Assembly: GCA_947652115.1 (NCBI GenBank)
Contig: OX393573.1
Span: 3,321,192-3,385,191, forward strand
DNA from: Blastomussa wellsi
Taxonomy: Eukaryota; Cnidaria; Anthozoa; Scleractinia; Plerogyridae
Direction of reading: 5' to 3'
DNA: 64,000 nucleotides
The position numbers and the translations under genes are program-made. Position 1 is the stretch's first letter, and every line of letters begins with the position of its first letter. The notes under the pieces are model-generated. The model saw only the letters and a list, made by a program, of their open reading frames with translations. It was not told the origin of the DNA and made no database searches. Of the stretch, positions 20,918 through 33,899 are shown piece after piece.

Positions 20918-23900
20918 ATGGAGTACATGGAAGCAGTTTCGTCTTCAGGAGCCCAACAGAGGTTTTTATTTACATTTTTCAACTGATCTCTTTTCAATTT
21001 ATTAATAAATCGGCAAAGGTGAAGCTTTCATTCGTTTTAAGACTTTTGTTTTACTTATTTCTCCAGCCTTTGTTGCCAGTGTGGTGTGCTAACCACTCCG
21101 AACCCATCGAACATGTGCGTTGGATGTCTTCGTTCGCAAGTAGATATTAGCGAAGGAATTCCCAAACAGAGTAATTTATACTTTTGTAAATCGTGTGAAA
21201 GGTAAGGTGCAGTGTCGGATGCATTCTTTGGCTCGCAAATACGATCAAAAGTACTGAAAAGAAAGCTGATACATTGAAACACGTCACTGAAGCTAAACTT
21301 TAATATTTACTCTACAGTGTACAATACATGTACATGTATTAGTAACATATAAAGTTTACTATTACATGTACGTATGTAGCTACGTATATATAAGCTTATA
21401 GTTTGGTGTATTTTGTAAAAAAAGTTTGGATATGATAGGAAAATGAACATCCCCAGAGAAGGGAGTTGCTGAGATTCAACTAAAAAAGCTGAAAACCTGA
21501 TTGTAGATGGACACAAAGTACATGCTCTATATACAAATAGATTTTATGTTAAAGTAGATGCAGTGTGATTGGCTAATTAAACATTTAGCACTTGCCAAAC
21601 AATCGCAACAATCATTTTTACACAACATATCACAACATTGTGTCATCATGTTGCAATGGACCTAGCCAAACGCATGCAATATCATGCAATGTAATTATTG
21701 TGAATAATACCTGGCATGCTTGAATGGAGATTTTGTAGTCAATATGGAGTTCAGTGCATGACCTATTTTGATGTTGACTGTTCAGAAAAAACTGAGCCTG
21801 TATTGTAATCCAGGACTAGAGAACAATTCAGATGCTTGTTTAGATTGACGCGTGGATGGTGACTTTTTTTCTATTCCTGAAGGTATCTTCAGCCACCAAG
21901 CATGTGGCTAGCATGTGCATTAGAATCCAGGGAGCTTTTAGCACTTTGTCTAAAGAAACTGAAAGGATTAAACAAGGTACACTGTAGCTGTTTGTAGCAA
22001 AGGTTTTTAGGGTCTTGTGCAATTAATTGGTGATCGTTTTTACATTTTGAACTCAGTTTTTCATGATCCCTGGTGACATTCTTCAAAGTAACTATTTTTT
22101 GCACAGTAAGCGTATTCTAATCTTACAGTGTAGTATTTTATAGGACTTTGTCCAGTTGTAAAAACTTTACAAGCACTGGCTCTTAGTAGTTTGCATGTAA
22201 TTTTAATTACATCAGGACCAGATCAGATCTTCTGTCTTATTTCAGGTTCGCTTGGTTGATGCTGGGTTTGTGTGGACAGAACCTCATTCTAAAAGAATCA
22301 AAGTAAAACTGACTATTCAGAAAGAGGTTTGTGCTATTTAATGTTGTTTTCTTTTCTTGGCTATGCAGCTGAAAGTATATATTAACAGTAACATCATTAT
22401 CATCACTGTCATCGTCATCGTCATCGTCATCATCATCATCATCGTCAACATCATTATCGTCATCTTCATCATGGTTGTTGTTGTTTATTTGTGAATCTAT
22501 GAATTTGTTAGTATTGAGAGATCCAAAACATTACAGAAATCAAAAGAACAAAAGGCAAACTAATCTTTTAAGACCAAAGTCAATCAATTTAATTCAGGAA
22601 TTAATGTTTTAAATCATTCAATAGTTTGTGGTAAATGACTTGATAATACATATTTGTTTTATTTATAAATGATAATGCAAACTAACAGTCTTATTGTATT
22701 CAGAAAATTGATAATGTTTGGATGTCAACCAAAATCTGTATAATTTTCAAATGTTAACTGTGTGTTTATTTCTGTCATAATATTTTTTGTCATGTACTTG
22801 TCCCAAGATTTGATGTATTGAAGTTCTAGAGTTTAATATTTATTAATTAATCTGATCTTGCCTCTTTTAGGTGGTAAATTCTACAATATTACAACAAGTA
22901 TTTGTGGTGGAATTTGTTGTGCAGAATCAGATGTGTGATGCTTGCCATCGTCAAGCCGCCCAGGATTACTGGAAAGCAGTTGTACAAGTCAGGCAGAAGG
23001 TACAGTAATTAGATAATTTTTATGCATGCATTGTACTTGTAAATAAATTCAAACTCATCAACAATAGATGAGGTTGGAGGTTGGTGCTTATACGGATGGT
23101 GGGACTGAGAACATACAAGCCAAGAGCCAAGGTAACCATGGCTCAAAGAGTGAATGCACAATGATTCTCAGAAACCTGAGCCCTGTAAATACCAAAACCC
23201 CTGCAACTTACCAGGCTGCCCCGGAGCAACACGAGCCGTCATGAAGAAGACCGCTGCTTGCATTGTCTTGATTTTAACTTCGCCTAATTTACATTTAGCC
23301 ACATTATATTTTCACCACTTTTTTTCTTTAGACCTCACACAAGAAGACTTTCTTCTATCTTGAACAGCTGATTTTAAGACACAATGCACATCAAAACACT
23401 GTCAAAGTTAAACAGGAGTCAGGTATGAGATACCAAACTGTGCTGATTTAATGCCCTTAGAATGACTAACTTCCTTCCTGCTGGTTCTGTTAAATAAATA
23501 ATAATTAAAATCGTCAACTCGAATTGCAGAATTTCCGCTAAGAATGACCGTAAAAAAGTTAAAAAATGCTGCCAGAAGAAAAAAATCGGACCTGAGCCCG
23601 CGATCGATGAAGAAAACCAATGCCTGGTCAGCGGTCAACTTAAAAAAAACACGTTACCTAGATGGGTTCTAACCTGAGCCTGCGATCTGGTCATGTGATA
23701 CTGGTCAGCGGATACCTCGATTTGACAATTGACCATAACATGGATGCCCTATAACAAGGATGTAAGCTGATAAGGCTGACAAGGTGTTGATAAGGCATGG
23801 CTATTTATGGCCACCATGTTGCGCGACTCTGTCATCGTGCGTACGCGCCCACGACCAACACTGCTAGCCATGATAACCATGAGAAAATCATATGAGTATG

Positions 23901-26900
23901 GGGCTCTGCTTGGCGGCCCAAAGGGCCTCCAAACAGCTTTGACTGAAATGTATGATTTCAAACCAAATTACTATAAATTGTGCTAGATTTTATTGTATAG
24001 CTACAAAAAAACGTTATTTAACTAATACTTAGATGTAGGAATTATGGTAAGCTTGGAATTATGTGGGAGTGTGGGGTTCAAAACAGGATTCATGACCTGT
24101 TGAGAGGGGTCCACGATCAGATGCCTCCTTGCAGTTGTTTAAAACTAGGTTTTGTTAACCTGGCTTTTATGCTGGCATTTATAAACAAGGGTATTTTTTC
24201 ATTATTTTTGAAAGCCTTGCTTTTTACTTACAATACATCTAATCTTAATTAATTGAAGCAAAATTTTACAAAACGTTCGCTGGATCAAAGTCAAAATGTT
24301 GCCAGTGTGGTAGTTTGTTTGATTTGACAAAAATTAATACTGATAACACTCTTTTGGAGTGTGTTTCCCGTGAAACGAAACAATTACATCAATCTGTTGA
24401 TTAGATTAAGTTGTGTAATACTAAATAAAAATAAACACAGGACCTCAAATAATTGCCAGGACCTCGATAAAGTGCCAGGGGCATTTATTTGAAACTTCAT
24501 GTGACAGATCTGGTGTTTACACGTTTTTGAACATGGCATTTATTTGGGATCTGGCGTTTAATCTAAAAGTATGATAATATAAGATGTTACCATATATGTA
24601 ATATGATAAGGTTAGTTTTTTTCCTCTTTGCAACTGTTATTGTTATTTGGACATTTATTTTCATTTGATCATAATTAATATCATTTATTATCAATAACCA
24701 TGTACCAGAAAAAAAATAATAAAAGAAAAGTACCAAATTATACCAAAAATAACAGGTACATGTACTCAGTTCATTAATGAAATTTTTTTCTTTTGCATTA
24801 GATGGTGTAGACTTTTTCTATGCATCCAGGGCTGACGCTCGTAAGTTTGTGGAATTTCTGCAGTCTGTTGTCCCATGCAGGTAAATTGCATGACAAAACC
24901 CTGTAGTAGTCTCTCTCCACCCAGGTGTATACTAAATGGGTGATGGAGAAAAAATGCTGGGGGAGACCCTGCAATGGACTAGCATCCCATCCAGGGGGGA
25001 GTATAAATACTCTCTGTTGCTTTATGCTATGGAAACCAGGATAAGCTCCGGCTCGATGGGCCACTAGGTTCGACTTAGGCTTAACCTTTCCTTTACCTTC
25101 TTTGATTCAATTCAATCCACATTTTGTTTCAGGTACAAGACGTCTGAGAAACTTATCTCACATGATGTTCACAACAACGCGTATAATTACAAGTACACTT
25201 TCTCTGTTGAAATCGTTCCTGTCTGCAGGGTTTGTTCTATTTTCCGTAGGAAATGCATCTAGTAAATTAAAATTTAAGCTAGTTGGGTTTGACTTTTTCT
25301 TATTCTTTTTTCAGGAGGAGGTTATTTGTTTGCCTTTAAAAGTTTCAAGATCACTGGGGAACATCAGGTGCAGAGGGCATACTGTTACTGATAACAATCA
25401 TATTAAACAATATGCATGCCAATAAGAGAATTGGTCCAAAGGCTTTATTCACTGTTGGGTACTATTGTTGGCTGTTGTAGCCCTTCTCTTGCTTCTTATC
25501 CAACAGTAACAGCGAGTGCTTGGGTAGACTCCTGTCTATCTCGGATAGTTGTGTGTCACATAGGTTTATCCATTTTCAAGGTCAAAGACAAAAAAGAGCA
25601 AAATATACAGTGCATGTTATTGTAGGTACTCAAGCCTAGTTATTTGTTAGAGCAATCTGGCTCAAATAATAATTATAATTGTTTGCTTCCTTTCAATGGA
25701 TAAAAGGATGAAAGATTAAGTGTAACTTGTGTGGAAAAATACATCTTATTGACATCCCTATATTTTTCAGTTTTTACCATGCAATGTAGTTCAGCAGTGA
25801 AGTAGTGACAACTAACATAAGGGGAAATACTGTTTTTCATTTTTATTTCCAGTCAAATCGTCATTTGCAGTCGTGTCAACACAAACCTGCAGTTAATTGA
25901 TCCAGCAACATTACAGAGTAAGTGAGAACCAGTTTATTTCACTTCATGTTTTGTTGTGTTTTTTCCTTCTTCCAGTTCAACTGTAGTAAATGTCAATTTG
26001 GAAACAGGACTGAGTGGAATCCAGTAGACCAATTCCGATATATTAAAATTCTAACATGGCGTCGAGGCTTAGGGGAATAAAACAAAAGAAATTATTTATT
26101 CATCCCTAAGCCTCGATGCAAAATCTTTTGTTTCATTCCCCCAAGCCTCGGTGACATGTTAGAATATTAATATATCGGAATTGGTCAATTCAGTCTGTAT
26201 TTACGTGAGTAATTAATAAAATTACACGAACGAGTAGGAGTCCAAGAGTCCAAGAGCCATTAGAGACAGAATTGGGTGTCGTGAAATCCTTTACAATCGA
26301 ATCAAACATCAGATCTTTCCAGGGTCACTTGTTTCCTGGCCGCTGGTCAAGGGGAACGAAGACACTGGACATGAGGTTGATGTAGACATGTAACTTTACT
26401 CAGTCATTAAAACATGTTTGCTTGTTAATGGTACTATATTTACTAAACGTCATTAAAACATAAAAATTCCACTTAATTTTGTTCAGGTGTACCCTAGCTG
26501 TGAGCCCACATGTACAGGGGCTTAATAGACCCTTTTCATAAATGGCTGCCAATTTAAAATTCTTTTGTATGCATTCAAATTAGCCTCACTAAACTCGTTT
26601 GGGAGTAAAAATTCTTTTGAATTATCAACTCAAAAACGAGGTTAGTCAGGCTAATTTTAATATTTACAAAAGAATTTATAATTGGCAGCCATTTATGAAA
26701 ATGGTCTATAGGGCTAATTAATCATATGACGAAAGTTTTCAAAAGACGAGTCCTTTCGCCATAAATTTGGGCAATCTACCTAAAGCAAAAAGTGGATTTT
26801 CATGTTAATTAATCATAATATGGCAAGGTAACTCCTACACAGCAGTTAACAGTATATACAGTAACTTAATCTTGCACCAAAAGTTATATATAGAGTACAA

Positions 26901-29900
26901 GATGTAAAGGACAATTTAGACATACTTTAACTATGTAATACGTTGTCTTCATCATTTCAGCTGCAGACATCTCGGCATCCAATTACTGGCGTATGCCGTT
27001 TCAAAGTCTCTGCACATATAAACAATTGACTGAGTTTATGGTGCTGCAAATCGAACCACTTGACTCACAGAACCCCTCTGCTTCTACCAGTAACCTTAGT
27101 CAAAAGGTATTTCTTTTTCCATCATTTATATCGTTACTGAAATTACAACTGCAATCTGCATGCTCTTGTATACTTTATTCTTTGTCGAACTGAGGAAAGG
27201 TGCAACAAGGTCTGTAGAACCCTGTGGTAGTCATTCTCAAATTGCACACTTCCCTAACTTTACTCCATTATGGTGGCCGACTGTTCTCGCAGAAAAATTG
27301 GGCCAAATTCTTAAATATCCGAAGAAAAAGCCAAAAAAAAAACACTTTTTCGTTGAATAATTTTTTTTCTGAAAAATAAAAAAAATATATAAAAAATAAA
27401 AGGGATATACTACAAATGTTTTAAAATAAATCTAATTTTGGTTAAAAAAAAAAGAAAAAAAAATTAAGAAACATGTTTCGGAAATGAAAAAATAAAAATA
27501 AACTAGAGTATATTTACAAAAAATCAGTAAATAAAAAAAAACACAAAGAATAAAATCAGAGTTTTGATTTCAATACCAAATACATTTGAATTTCAAAAAC
27601 GCTGTGAGAACGACTGGCCGATCGTTCTCATACAAAATTGTAGTTGAAAACGAAATGTTTGATGACGGCCGAGTGTTCTCATAGCCCGCTATATCCATGA
27701 TCAGCGGTCTTCTAATCAAAGATGGCGGAAAGGTCGATCCAAAGCAGTGACACACGAAGCAGATCTACGCTATGTTATGAAAAATGTCAGACGAAAGGAG
27801 ATTCTGGACTTCATCTGTTTGTCGGGATTTTCCTGAATATGCTTGGAGTTTTGGAACTTTGAGCAGAAGGCTAGGAGTTTTCGGTGATATCGATCGAAGA
27901 AGTGGAAAGTGTAAAATGTTGACAAGCCTGCGCGACTCCTACGTGCCGTGACATTTGTACTGATTTGCCGTTCCCTTTTCGATTTCGATCATTAGACCGT
28001 TTTCTTGCTTCGCACTTGTTTCTTAAGGGCAATAATTCTGTGTCATGAGGAGGACTATGAATAAGAATAGATCCGTTTTAGCGTTGTACAGAAAATGTTA
28101 AGAGGCCATAGGGCTGCATGATTTCCGTTGTTATCTGACGCTTTCGTGTAGAGTCTGACACCTCTATAATTTATCATTTGCTGTTACATGCAGTTTATTT
28201 TGGATCATATCTAATGCAAGACTTTCTTTTAGCTCTCTAAATGTGCTTTAGAAAGACAAAGTGTGAGATTTACCGTGAGATTTATCTTACTTGCATTCTA
28301 CATTGTGGGGCCGGGCCTGGCTGTTTCATTAAACTATTGCAAGTTATTGTTGCGTGTTATCACGGATACGATAATTATCTTTGTCCGACTAAACCAAATA
28401 CTGCTGTAGCTTTACTTCTTGAAGGCTATTAGTTTGTCTTAGAGAGACGCTGTCTGTCGCCAAGGTTGTTTCTTGCATCAACTCGGACGAGCTTTTTTCT
28501 CTTGAGCTCAGTGTTTAGGTTTCTATCTCCTTTATTCGTCAATGTGACATTCTAACACCACACGATTAAGCTGTAAATTTTCACGCGCAAGTCTGTTGAC
28601 TATGTTNNNNNNNNNNNNNNNNNNNNNNNNNNNNNNNNNNNNNNNNNNNNNNNNNNNNNNNNNNNNNNNNNNNNNNNNNNNNNNNNNNNNNNNNNNNNNN
28701 NNNNNNNNNNNNNNNNNNNNNNNNNNNNNNNNNNNNNNNNNNNNNNNNNNNNNNNNNNNNNNNNNNNNNNNNNNNNNNNNNNNNNNNNNNNNNNNNNNNN
28801 NNNNNNATTTTTCGCTTGGCTCGTCGGGCGTTCCGAACTGGAGTGTGCAGCCTTGTTCTCTTCTTTGTAGTGGGGAACCCAGAAAGCGATAACTCGCCTC
28901 AATGGCCAAGAATCGGCAAAATAAGCGTTCAGACAAGAATAAAAACACAATGAAAGTAAGGTAAGGCAATTTTATTTAAGATTTGGCAGTATTTCGGTTT
29001 GCTAAAAGGTGTTGTAAAATATTCCCATACAAACTCTTATATTTTTACCATGACAGCTATTTTGCAATATGATCCTGATCACAATGTGAGCTTGGGCTGC
29101 CTGTGATACAACAAAGTTGCACAGATTTCATCAGCGCCCTTTATATCCAGCTAATCGTACTGCGTTGGACCAAGCGGTTGCCGTAGAATCTGGGGTCAAG
29201 TGCCGCCATTGATAAGTTAGTTTCGAGAAACATTCTTGTTGGCCAAGACGTGTATCTGAAACTTGTTTTGACAGTGTAAATTTTGCAGGTTCAATTCAAC
29301 CCCAATGTTTTAGCTGGCATGTTAATTATTCGGAGGGGAAATAGATGTTTTGCTCAACTTAAAATCGTACGAGTTCTATAACAGGAGTTTGCAAACGATT
29401 AAGGTTTTTTTATTTTGTTCTTTTGCCTTTTAGATTTGATTTCACCAGCTCAAATATCAATGATGAAAACTTGAGTAAGATGAACGATGAGCGAGTCCCA
29501 GACGTGGTATGTTGCCTTATTTTGTAATACACCTTGTATACGGACAAATACCACAAAATCATGTTGTCTCCGCACAACATGCACACGTTAAAGCAAGAGA
29601 AATTTAAGAGTAAAAATCAGCGATATTAAAGTTGTATGACGTTTCGATGCCATTGAAACGTCCTGAAAGAAAGGTGTAATCATTTTGTTTATTATTGATA
29701 CTATTGATAGCTCCTTAGATCTAGAGAAAAGCTGCCCACCACTCCTAGTGTGGAGCTCTTTATAACCACCCCCTCACCCCTCCCCCCTTGGGTTTGCTAC
29801 TGCGCTCGGCCCAATCCTCCGTGGTTTATATATTGTCAATCATGTGAACACTAACGAATATTGACAAGTTTGTACTAAGTCGAACTGTCTATGGTTTTAG

Positions 29901-32604
29901 ATTTTGGTGAAGAAATCTTATGGCGATAAAAAGAAGCGGCATCGAAGAAGAAACTGGAAGTTGAAAGGTCTTGACAAAGAGATGTCTGGAATTGATCAAG
30001 ATAGCTTTGACAGGTACGGTACACTAGACGGTCAAGGAACGAAGTTCTGAGTCGCTGAATTTGTTAGCACCCCTTCGACTCTGGTTTCAATGCAGTAATA
30101 TAGTCTTAGGTAACAAAACTAAACCATTATTTTTGGTTTTCCTCTGAAGGAAGACAAGTTTTAGCTTTTTAAAATGTTGCTAAAATGGCGTGACAATGCC
30201 CCTTTTAAATTCAACGTCTCGTCCATCATCCACACAGGGATTATGACGCGTTCCTGGGTGATCTGGAGGACGACAAGACTTACAGACAGAATATCAACAT
30301 CTATGTCGGTAAGTGATCAAGATCGTACTTCTCGTATTAATATATAATCAACCCTTCGGGTAAAGGATGTGTAAACGCGATCACTATTACAGTTTTTCCC
30401 GTAAAACCGTGAACACCAGAAATGTTTATGGAATGTTATTGTGTTACAAAGAAAAAGCCAATCAGGTGTGAGAAAACTAAACCGCAAACAGCAATGGTCA
30501 TTAGTTTGTGGGTTTGAGGTTTGTTCGCGTGTCCTGAATTTTGCTGCGATTGGTCACTACACAATAAACATTCCAGAATTTTTTTTTCTGGTATTCACGG
30601 TTTTACGGGAAAGACTGTAAGAAATCGTCTCTATGCCCGTGTTACCATTTTCCGTTAATGCAAGAGCCAAAGGCACAGGCCTCGAGGGGATCTGGGGATA
30701 GATTTTGGCCGCGCCCTAAAGTGCCGTTTCCGGGTGTTTTGATTCGCTGTGACAACACGATAACATTTTTTTGTGGATTTTTGGGGCAGTTTCACGGTTT
30801 TGCGCATGTGCAAGCTATAGCGTCAGCCCATTAGATTCCGTGCAAATCTATTTTGCGGGAAAATTGCCTTTGAAAATTTCGTCGCCATTTGCGAAAACGT
30901 TCCAATAGATGTGTTATTTCATATTTGAATTTCTTTTGTTTGTTCCGACTTTGATGCTCTAGGTACCTTGTTCACTTACTCAGTATCCCAAAACTCCCGG
31001 AAAACTCGAGTTCCAAAAGGTTTATGCTCTTGTGTTTGTATGTACAGGTTACCATGAGTTACCATGAAATAAACCGACACTCGAATTGGAACACTTTAAG
31101 GGCCTGATTACATGAGTCGGGCTGGCCCGGTTAGCCGGGCTTGTTTCAGTTTGCCGAGATCTCTGGACGTCTGTTAAACGCAACAATTAACTTCGCGATT
31201 ACATGACAACCGGGCCAGCCAACAAAGCAAACCGGGCAAACTGACAAGGCAAACCGGGCCAGCCCGGCTCATGTAATCAGGCCCCAACATTTTATTATAA
31301 ACTACGAATAATCAAATTATTTCATAGCGTGTTTGTAGGTGAAGCACCTGCGGCTCTTTCGTATTTGACAAATAAACCTTGCACTGCATACAATTTTAAT
31401 CGTTCCGCGTTTTAATTCGAAGGTTCTTAAAAACTCTATTAGCTACAGAGGCGCTATCCTTTGGAACGCTGTCTCGACTTATTTTACGGGCCAGTTTACT
31501 GATTTTTATCGTAAAGTCAAGAAGGATTTTTATTTTAAGGAACTTGATTTTAGCGCCGAGTCGGTCCAGTCACTGCCAAGGCACTTAAATGCTTCTAAAT
31601 AATTTTTGTCTTATTTTTGTAGGTAATTTATTTAGATGTGTATACGTGAACCTATTTAAATATTTCTCTTTTTAGAAATTAAGTGAACATTCATGTATTC
31701 TTTTACTTTTGACCATGGTAGTTTTGTAAGTAATATTTATCCCTATTTTAACATTGTCTTATATTGTAACTATTTTCACACGACCCCACAAGCTCGAAGC
31801 TTTAAACCTTATCGTGTTTAAATAAAGGATATGAATGAATGAATCCATAAAGGATGATGCAAACATTTCTCGGACATGTCAACGGATTTTCACAGAAAAT
31901 GTGAAACTTAGTGTTGAACATCGAATTTATTGTTGGCCCGACGAATTTTATTCTGGACACGGGCACGAGTTCACAACTCGAAGCCGATTGGTTCGTAAAC
32001 AATAGCGTCGATTGCCGAACCGAGAAACCGTTCTCTTAGTACTTGAAAATTTTATTTAACTCCAAAATATGTACAATTTATTAAAGACACTTGCTCACTC
32101 AAGAGCTTAGCTCCATGTGGTGCGTACATGTAAACCATTGACAACTTCAGATCTCCATCGTCTTTTTTCCTGGGTTATGACAAATCTGACCGATTTCCGT
32201 GAGACGGTGGAAACCTGTTCGGATCCGGTTCTCACGACGACTTTTTTAACGAAGCATTTCGTGGCAGGAACATGTTTGAAAGTTGAACTGCTTTCAAAGA
32301 CCTGTAACATTCCTGTACGCATGTTTTAAAGTTGCGTTGAAAATTGACTCGTGCAACATACCTTTTCCGTAACAAAATCGCGTTTAAGCTGGCCCTTGTA
32401 TAACGTGGGTTAAATTGTTGAGGAGGTTATTTTGACATTTTTCAATCTTCTTTAACTTCAGATCGCGATTACAAAGGCGCATCAGAAGATGATGACGACG
32501 GGGCCCCCCGAATAACTCTCCAGGAGATGTTAGAGGACCTACACCTGGAGGCGCCTGATTCAGCAGCCCAAGACACTGAAACGGCAGCCATGATGACCGA
32601 ATAA
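20918..32604 (+). CDS. NMD3: NMD3, 60S ribosomal subunit export adaptor
   Basis: NMD3 loads onto late pre-60S subunits and bridges them to the CRM1 exportin for nuclear export (family knowledge). Exons seen: 20918-20961, 21067-21201, 21883-21976, 22246-22326, 22871-22999, 23332-23422, 24802-24880, 25133-25229, 25315-25367, 25853-25917, 26961-27106, 29434-29506, 29901-30013, 30238-30308, 32462-32604, all GT-AG with joining phases. The N-terminal zinc-binding cysteine pairs are CCQCG, CVGCL, FCKSC and CDACH. The core has VRLVDAGFVWTEPHSKRIK; the C-terminus has MNDERVPDV, KKSYGDKKKRHRRRNW (basic) and APRITLQEMLEDLHLE, which resembles the family's leucine-rich export signal. One exon, the family's HTLGEVWVQ...THLGHLLNPGD part, is missing between 27106 and 29434. 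Phase requires its length to be 3n+2, and a 200-N gap lies there. Otherwise full length (about 470 codons placed; human 503). Confidence 0.96.
22391..22472. repeat. (CAT/CGT)n microsatellite
   Basis: TCATCGTCATCGTCATCATC-type interrupted triplet tract in an NMD3 intron. Confidence 0.85.
24885..25080 (+). mobile_element. SINE body, 5' truncated
   Basis: CTCTCTCCACCCAGGTGTAT, AATGGACTAGCATCCCATCC, AGGGGGGAGTA and CCACTAGGTTCGACTTA match the family body. It begins within a few bases of the exon 7 donor of NMD3 (24880/24881). Confidence 0.8.
26027..26186. mobile_element. MITE, 160 bp
   Basis: Terminal arms GACCAATTCCGATATATTAA and TTAATATATCGGAATTGGTC are inverse; inner arms pair around GTCGAGGCTTAGGGGAATAA. 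Arms are about 60 bp. In an NMD3 intron. Confidence 0.85.
26525..26708. mobile_element. MITE family F2, intact copy
   Basis: The ends TAGACCCTTTTCATAAATGG and CCATTTATGAAAATGGTCTA are inverse. The inner AATTTAAAATTCTTTTGTA pairs with TACAAAAGAATTTATAATT. The TA at each end could be a TA target duplication. In an NMD3 intron. Confidence 0.85.
27300..27550. repeat. A-rich low-complexity tract
   Basis: Long runs of A and AAAAATAAA-like words just downstream of NMD3 exon 11; may hinder assembly nearby. Confidence 0.8.
28607..28806. other. Assembly gap (200 N)
   Basis: Exactly 200 unknown bases. The gap lies in the NMD3 intron interval that should hold the missing exon and abuts a segment repeated at 52815-53110. 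Confidence 0.99.
28807..29100 (+). repeat. Duplicated module F7, copy 1 (promoter plus first-exon-like)
   Basis: About 290 bp nearly identical to 52815-53110. Both copies contain an ATG (28902 here) opening a 59-base exon-like frame, [19 protein letters not shown], ending at a strong donor AAG|GTAAGG (28960/28961). The basic MAKN start is reminiscent of the small ribosome-biogenesis protein RBIS, but the match is too short to name it. No continuation exon was found here. It sits on the sense strand inside an NMD3 intron. Confidence 0.6.
30387..30620. mobile_element. MITE with about 35-bp inverted ends
   Basis: TTACAGTTTTTCCCGTAAAA at the left and TTTTACGGGAAAGACTGTAA at the right are near-perfect inverses; inner CATTCCA and CACCAGAAA/TTCTGGT blocks also pair. 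In the last NMD3 intron. Confidence 0.85.
31100..31284. mobile_element. MITE, GC-rich fold-back
   Basis: GGGCCTGATTACATGAGTCG at the left pairs with CATGTAATCAGGCCC at the right, and CGGGCTGGCCCGGTT with AACCGGGCCAGCCCG. In the last NMD3 intron. Confidence 0.85.
31402..31845 (+). mobile_element. LINE 3' end (CR1/L2-like ORF2 C-terminus)
   Basis: An in-frame 66-residue stretch from 31402 to TAA (31600-31602) contains ISYRGAILWNAVSTYF and FYRKVKKDFY, the characteristic end of reverse-transcriptase ORFs of CR1/L2-type non-LTR elements. A 3' UTR follows, ending in a (GAAT)n tail near 31831-31845. The upstream RT and endonuclease are absent, so it is a 5'-truncated insertion in the last NMD3 intron. 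Confidence 0.75.
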
Positions 32605-32627
32605 TGCGCCGCGCATAATGATTTTAA

Positions 32628-33032
32628 ATGGAACAAGCCAAGAGAAGACCAAGAGAGACACATTTTGTTGAAACTCGAATAAAAGTAGATATTGATATAA
32701 GCCCCCCCCCCCCCCCCCACGTTTCGGTGGCGAAAATATCGTTAGCGCAGCATAAAATTGGTTTGGTAACATTTGCGAAGCTTTCAATCAACAAAACTCC
32801 TGTCACCAAAACGCTACTACGAGAGGTCCACAAACTGCTACGATTGTATTTGACATTACCTGTGGCATCAGCGACTTCCGAGCGTGTGTTTTCTTCCCTG
32901 CGTCGCCTAAAAACCTACCTCAGAAGCACCATGAATCAGGATCGACTGCATTGTCATAAGTCTATTACGGACACAACAAACACTGTAGACATTGCAAAGA
33001 AGTTTGTTCGTGCAAATGAACAACGTAAATGA
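32628..33032 (+). pseudogene. hAT transposase C-terminal (hATC) relic
   Basis: The reading frame contains LLRLYLTLPVASATSERVFS followed by SLRRLKTYLRSTMNQDRL, the dimerisation domain at the C-terminus of hAT transposases of the TTF/ZMYM1 type. The zinc finger, the catalytic acids and most of the protein are absent. It begins 23 bases after the NMD3 stop. Poly-C tracts (32702-32718 and 33063-33082) flank the domain, each inside a similar AG-C(n)-CAYGTTTC context. Residues before about 32740 are probably not original transposase. Confidence 0.75.
32678..32683 (+). promoter_or_regulatory. Candidate NMD3 poly(A) signal
   Basis: AATAAA 74 bases after the NMD3 stop, before the first poly-C tract. 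A second AATAAA is at 33125-33130. Which is used decides whether the hAT relic lies in the NMD3 3' UTR. Confidence 0.5.
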
Positions 33033-33899
33033 TATTTTGGGAAATTCGACTGTGTAAGATGAGCCCCCCCCCCCCCCCCCCCATGTTTCAAAACGCTCCG
33101 CCGCCTCTGGACATCAAACTGAATAATAAATATCTTGCAAATTTCACGACTGAAAATAAGTGGTAAGAGGGCGACAGGAATAATAAGGCCCAAACCCAGT
33201 ATCAAGAAGCATAATATTGTAGCATGCGATTTCATTGGTTATCATCGCTATCAATGAAATCTGATCATTTATTCACAGGTATGTCTCCTGTTTCAGGTCG
33301 ATTTAAATTCCTTAAAAATTTTCAGTAGCATTCATTATTTCTGGGTTGAAAAATTGAGATCAGAGGATTCAATATGGCATGATGACTTCAAGCCGTAATT
33401 GGATATTCCCTGACAATTTCAAGTCAGTATTACCGAAACATTCCCTGACAATTTCAAACCAGTATTAAGTATTCCTTGACTACTTTATAGCGATCATTCC
33501 ATATTCAATTTTTTCCCTTTTTTGTTATTTTCTTAACCAAGCAAGATTTGAAGTTCGCACAGAGCATTTTCACACTCGAATATTGAAACAAGCTGACATA
33601 TTGGATTGCTGAAACAGAAGAGCTTGCGTGCATATCTAAGCAGAGCGGAAGAGGATGCTTTCGTTTCTCAACGAGAAGCTGGGCAACCAAATGAGGCCAT
33701 AAAACCCAATAAAAAAATAATTAAAGTGAAAAGGGGCACTGCTTAAATACCACTGTTTTTAGAGAGCTTGTTCATTCTCTTCAAGCGCTTGAAGCTGTTG
33801 TGACTCATTCGAGATTTGCGAGGTTTGTAGCTAGTTAGCATACTTAGCAATTCTTTTCCCCTTTTATCGTCCTACGCCACGGTTCGTGCGCTTTGAAAA

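Noticed and set aside
28532..28969. Long open frames across the N gap
   Set aside because: They are open only because unknown bases are translated as X.
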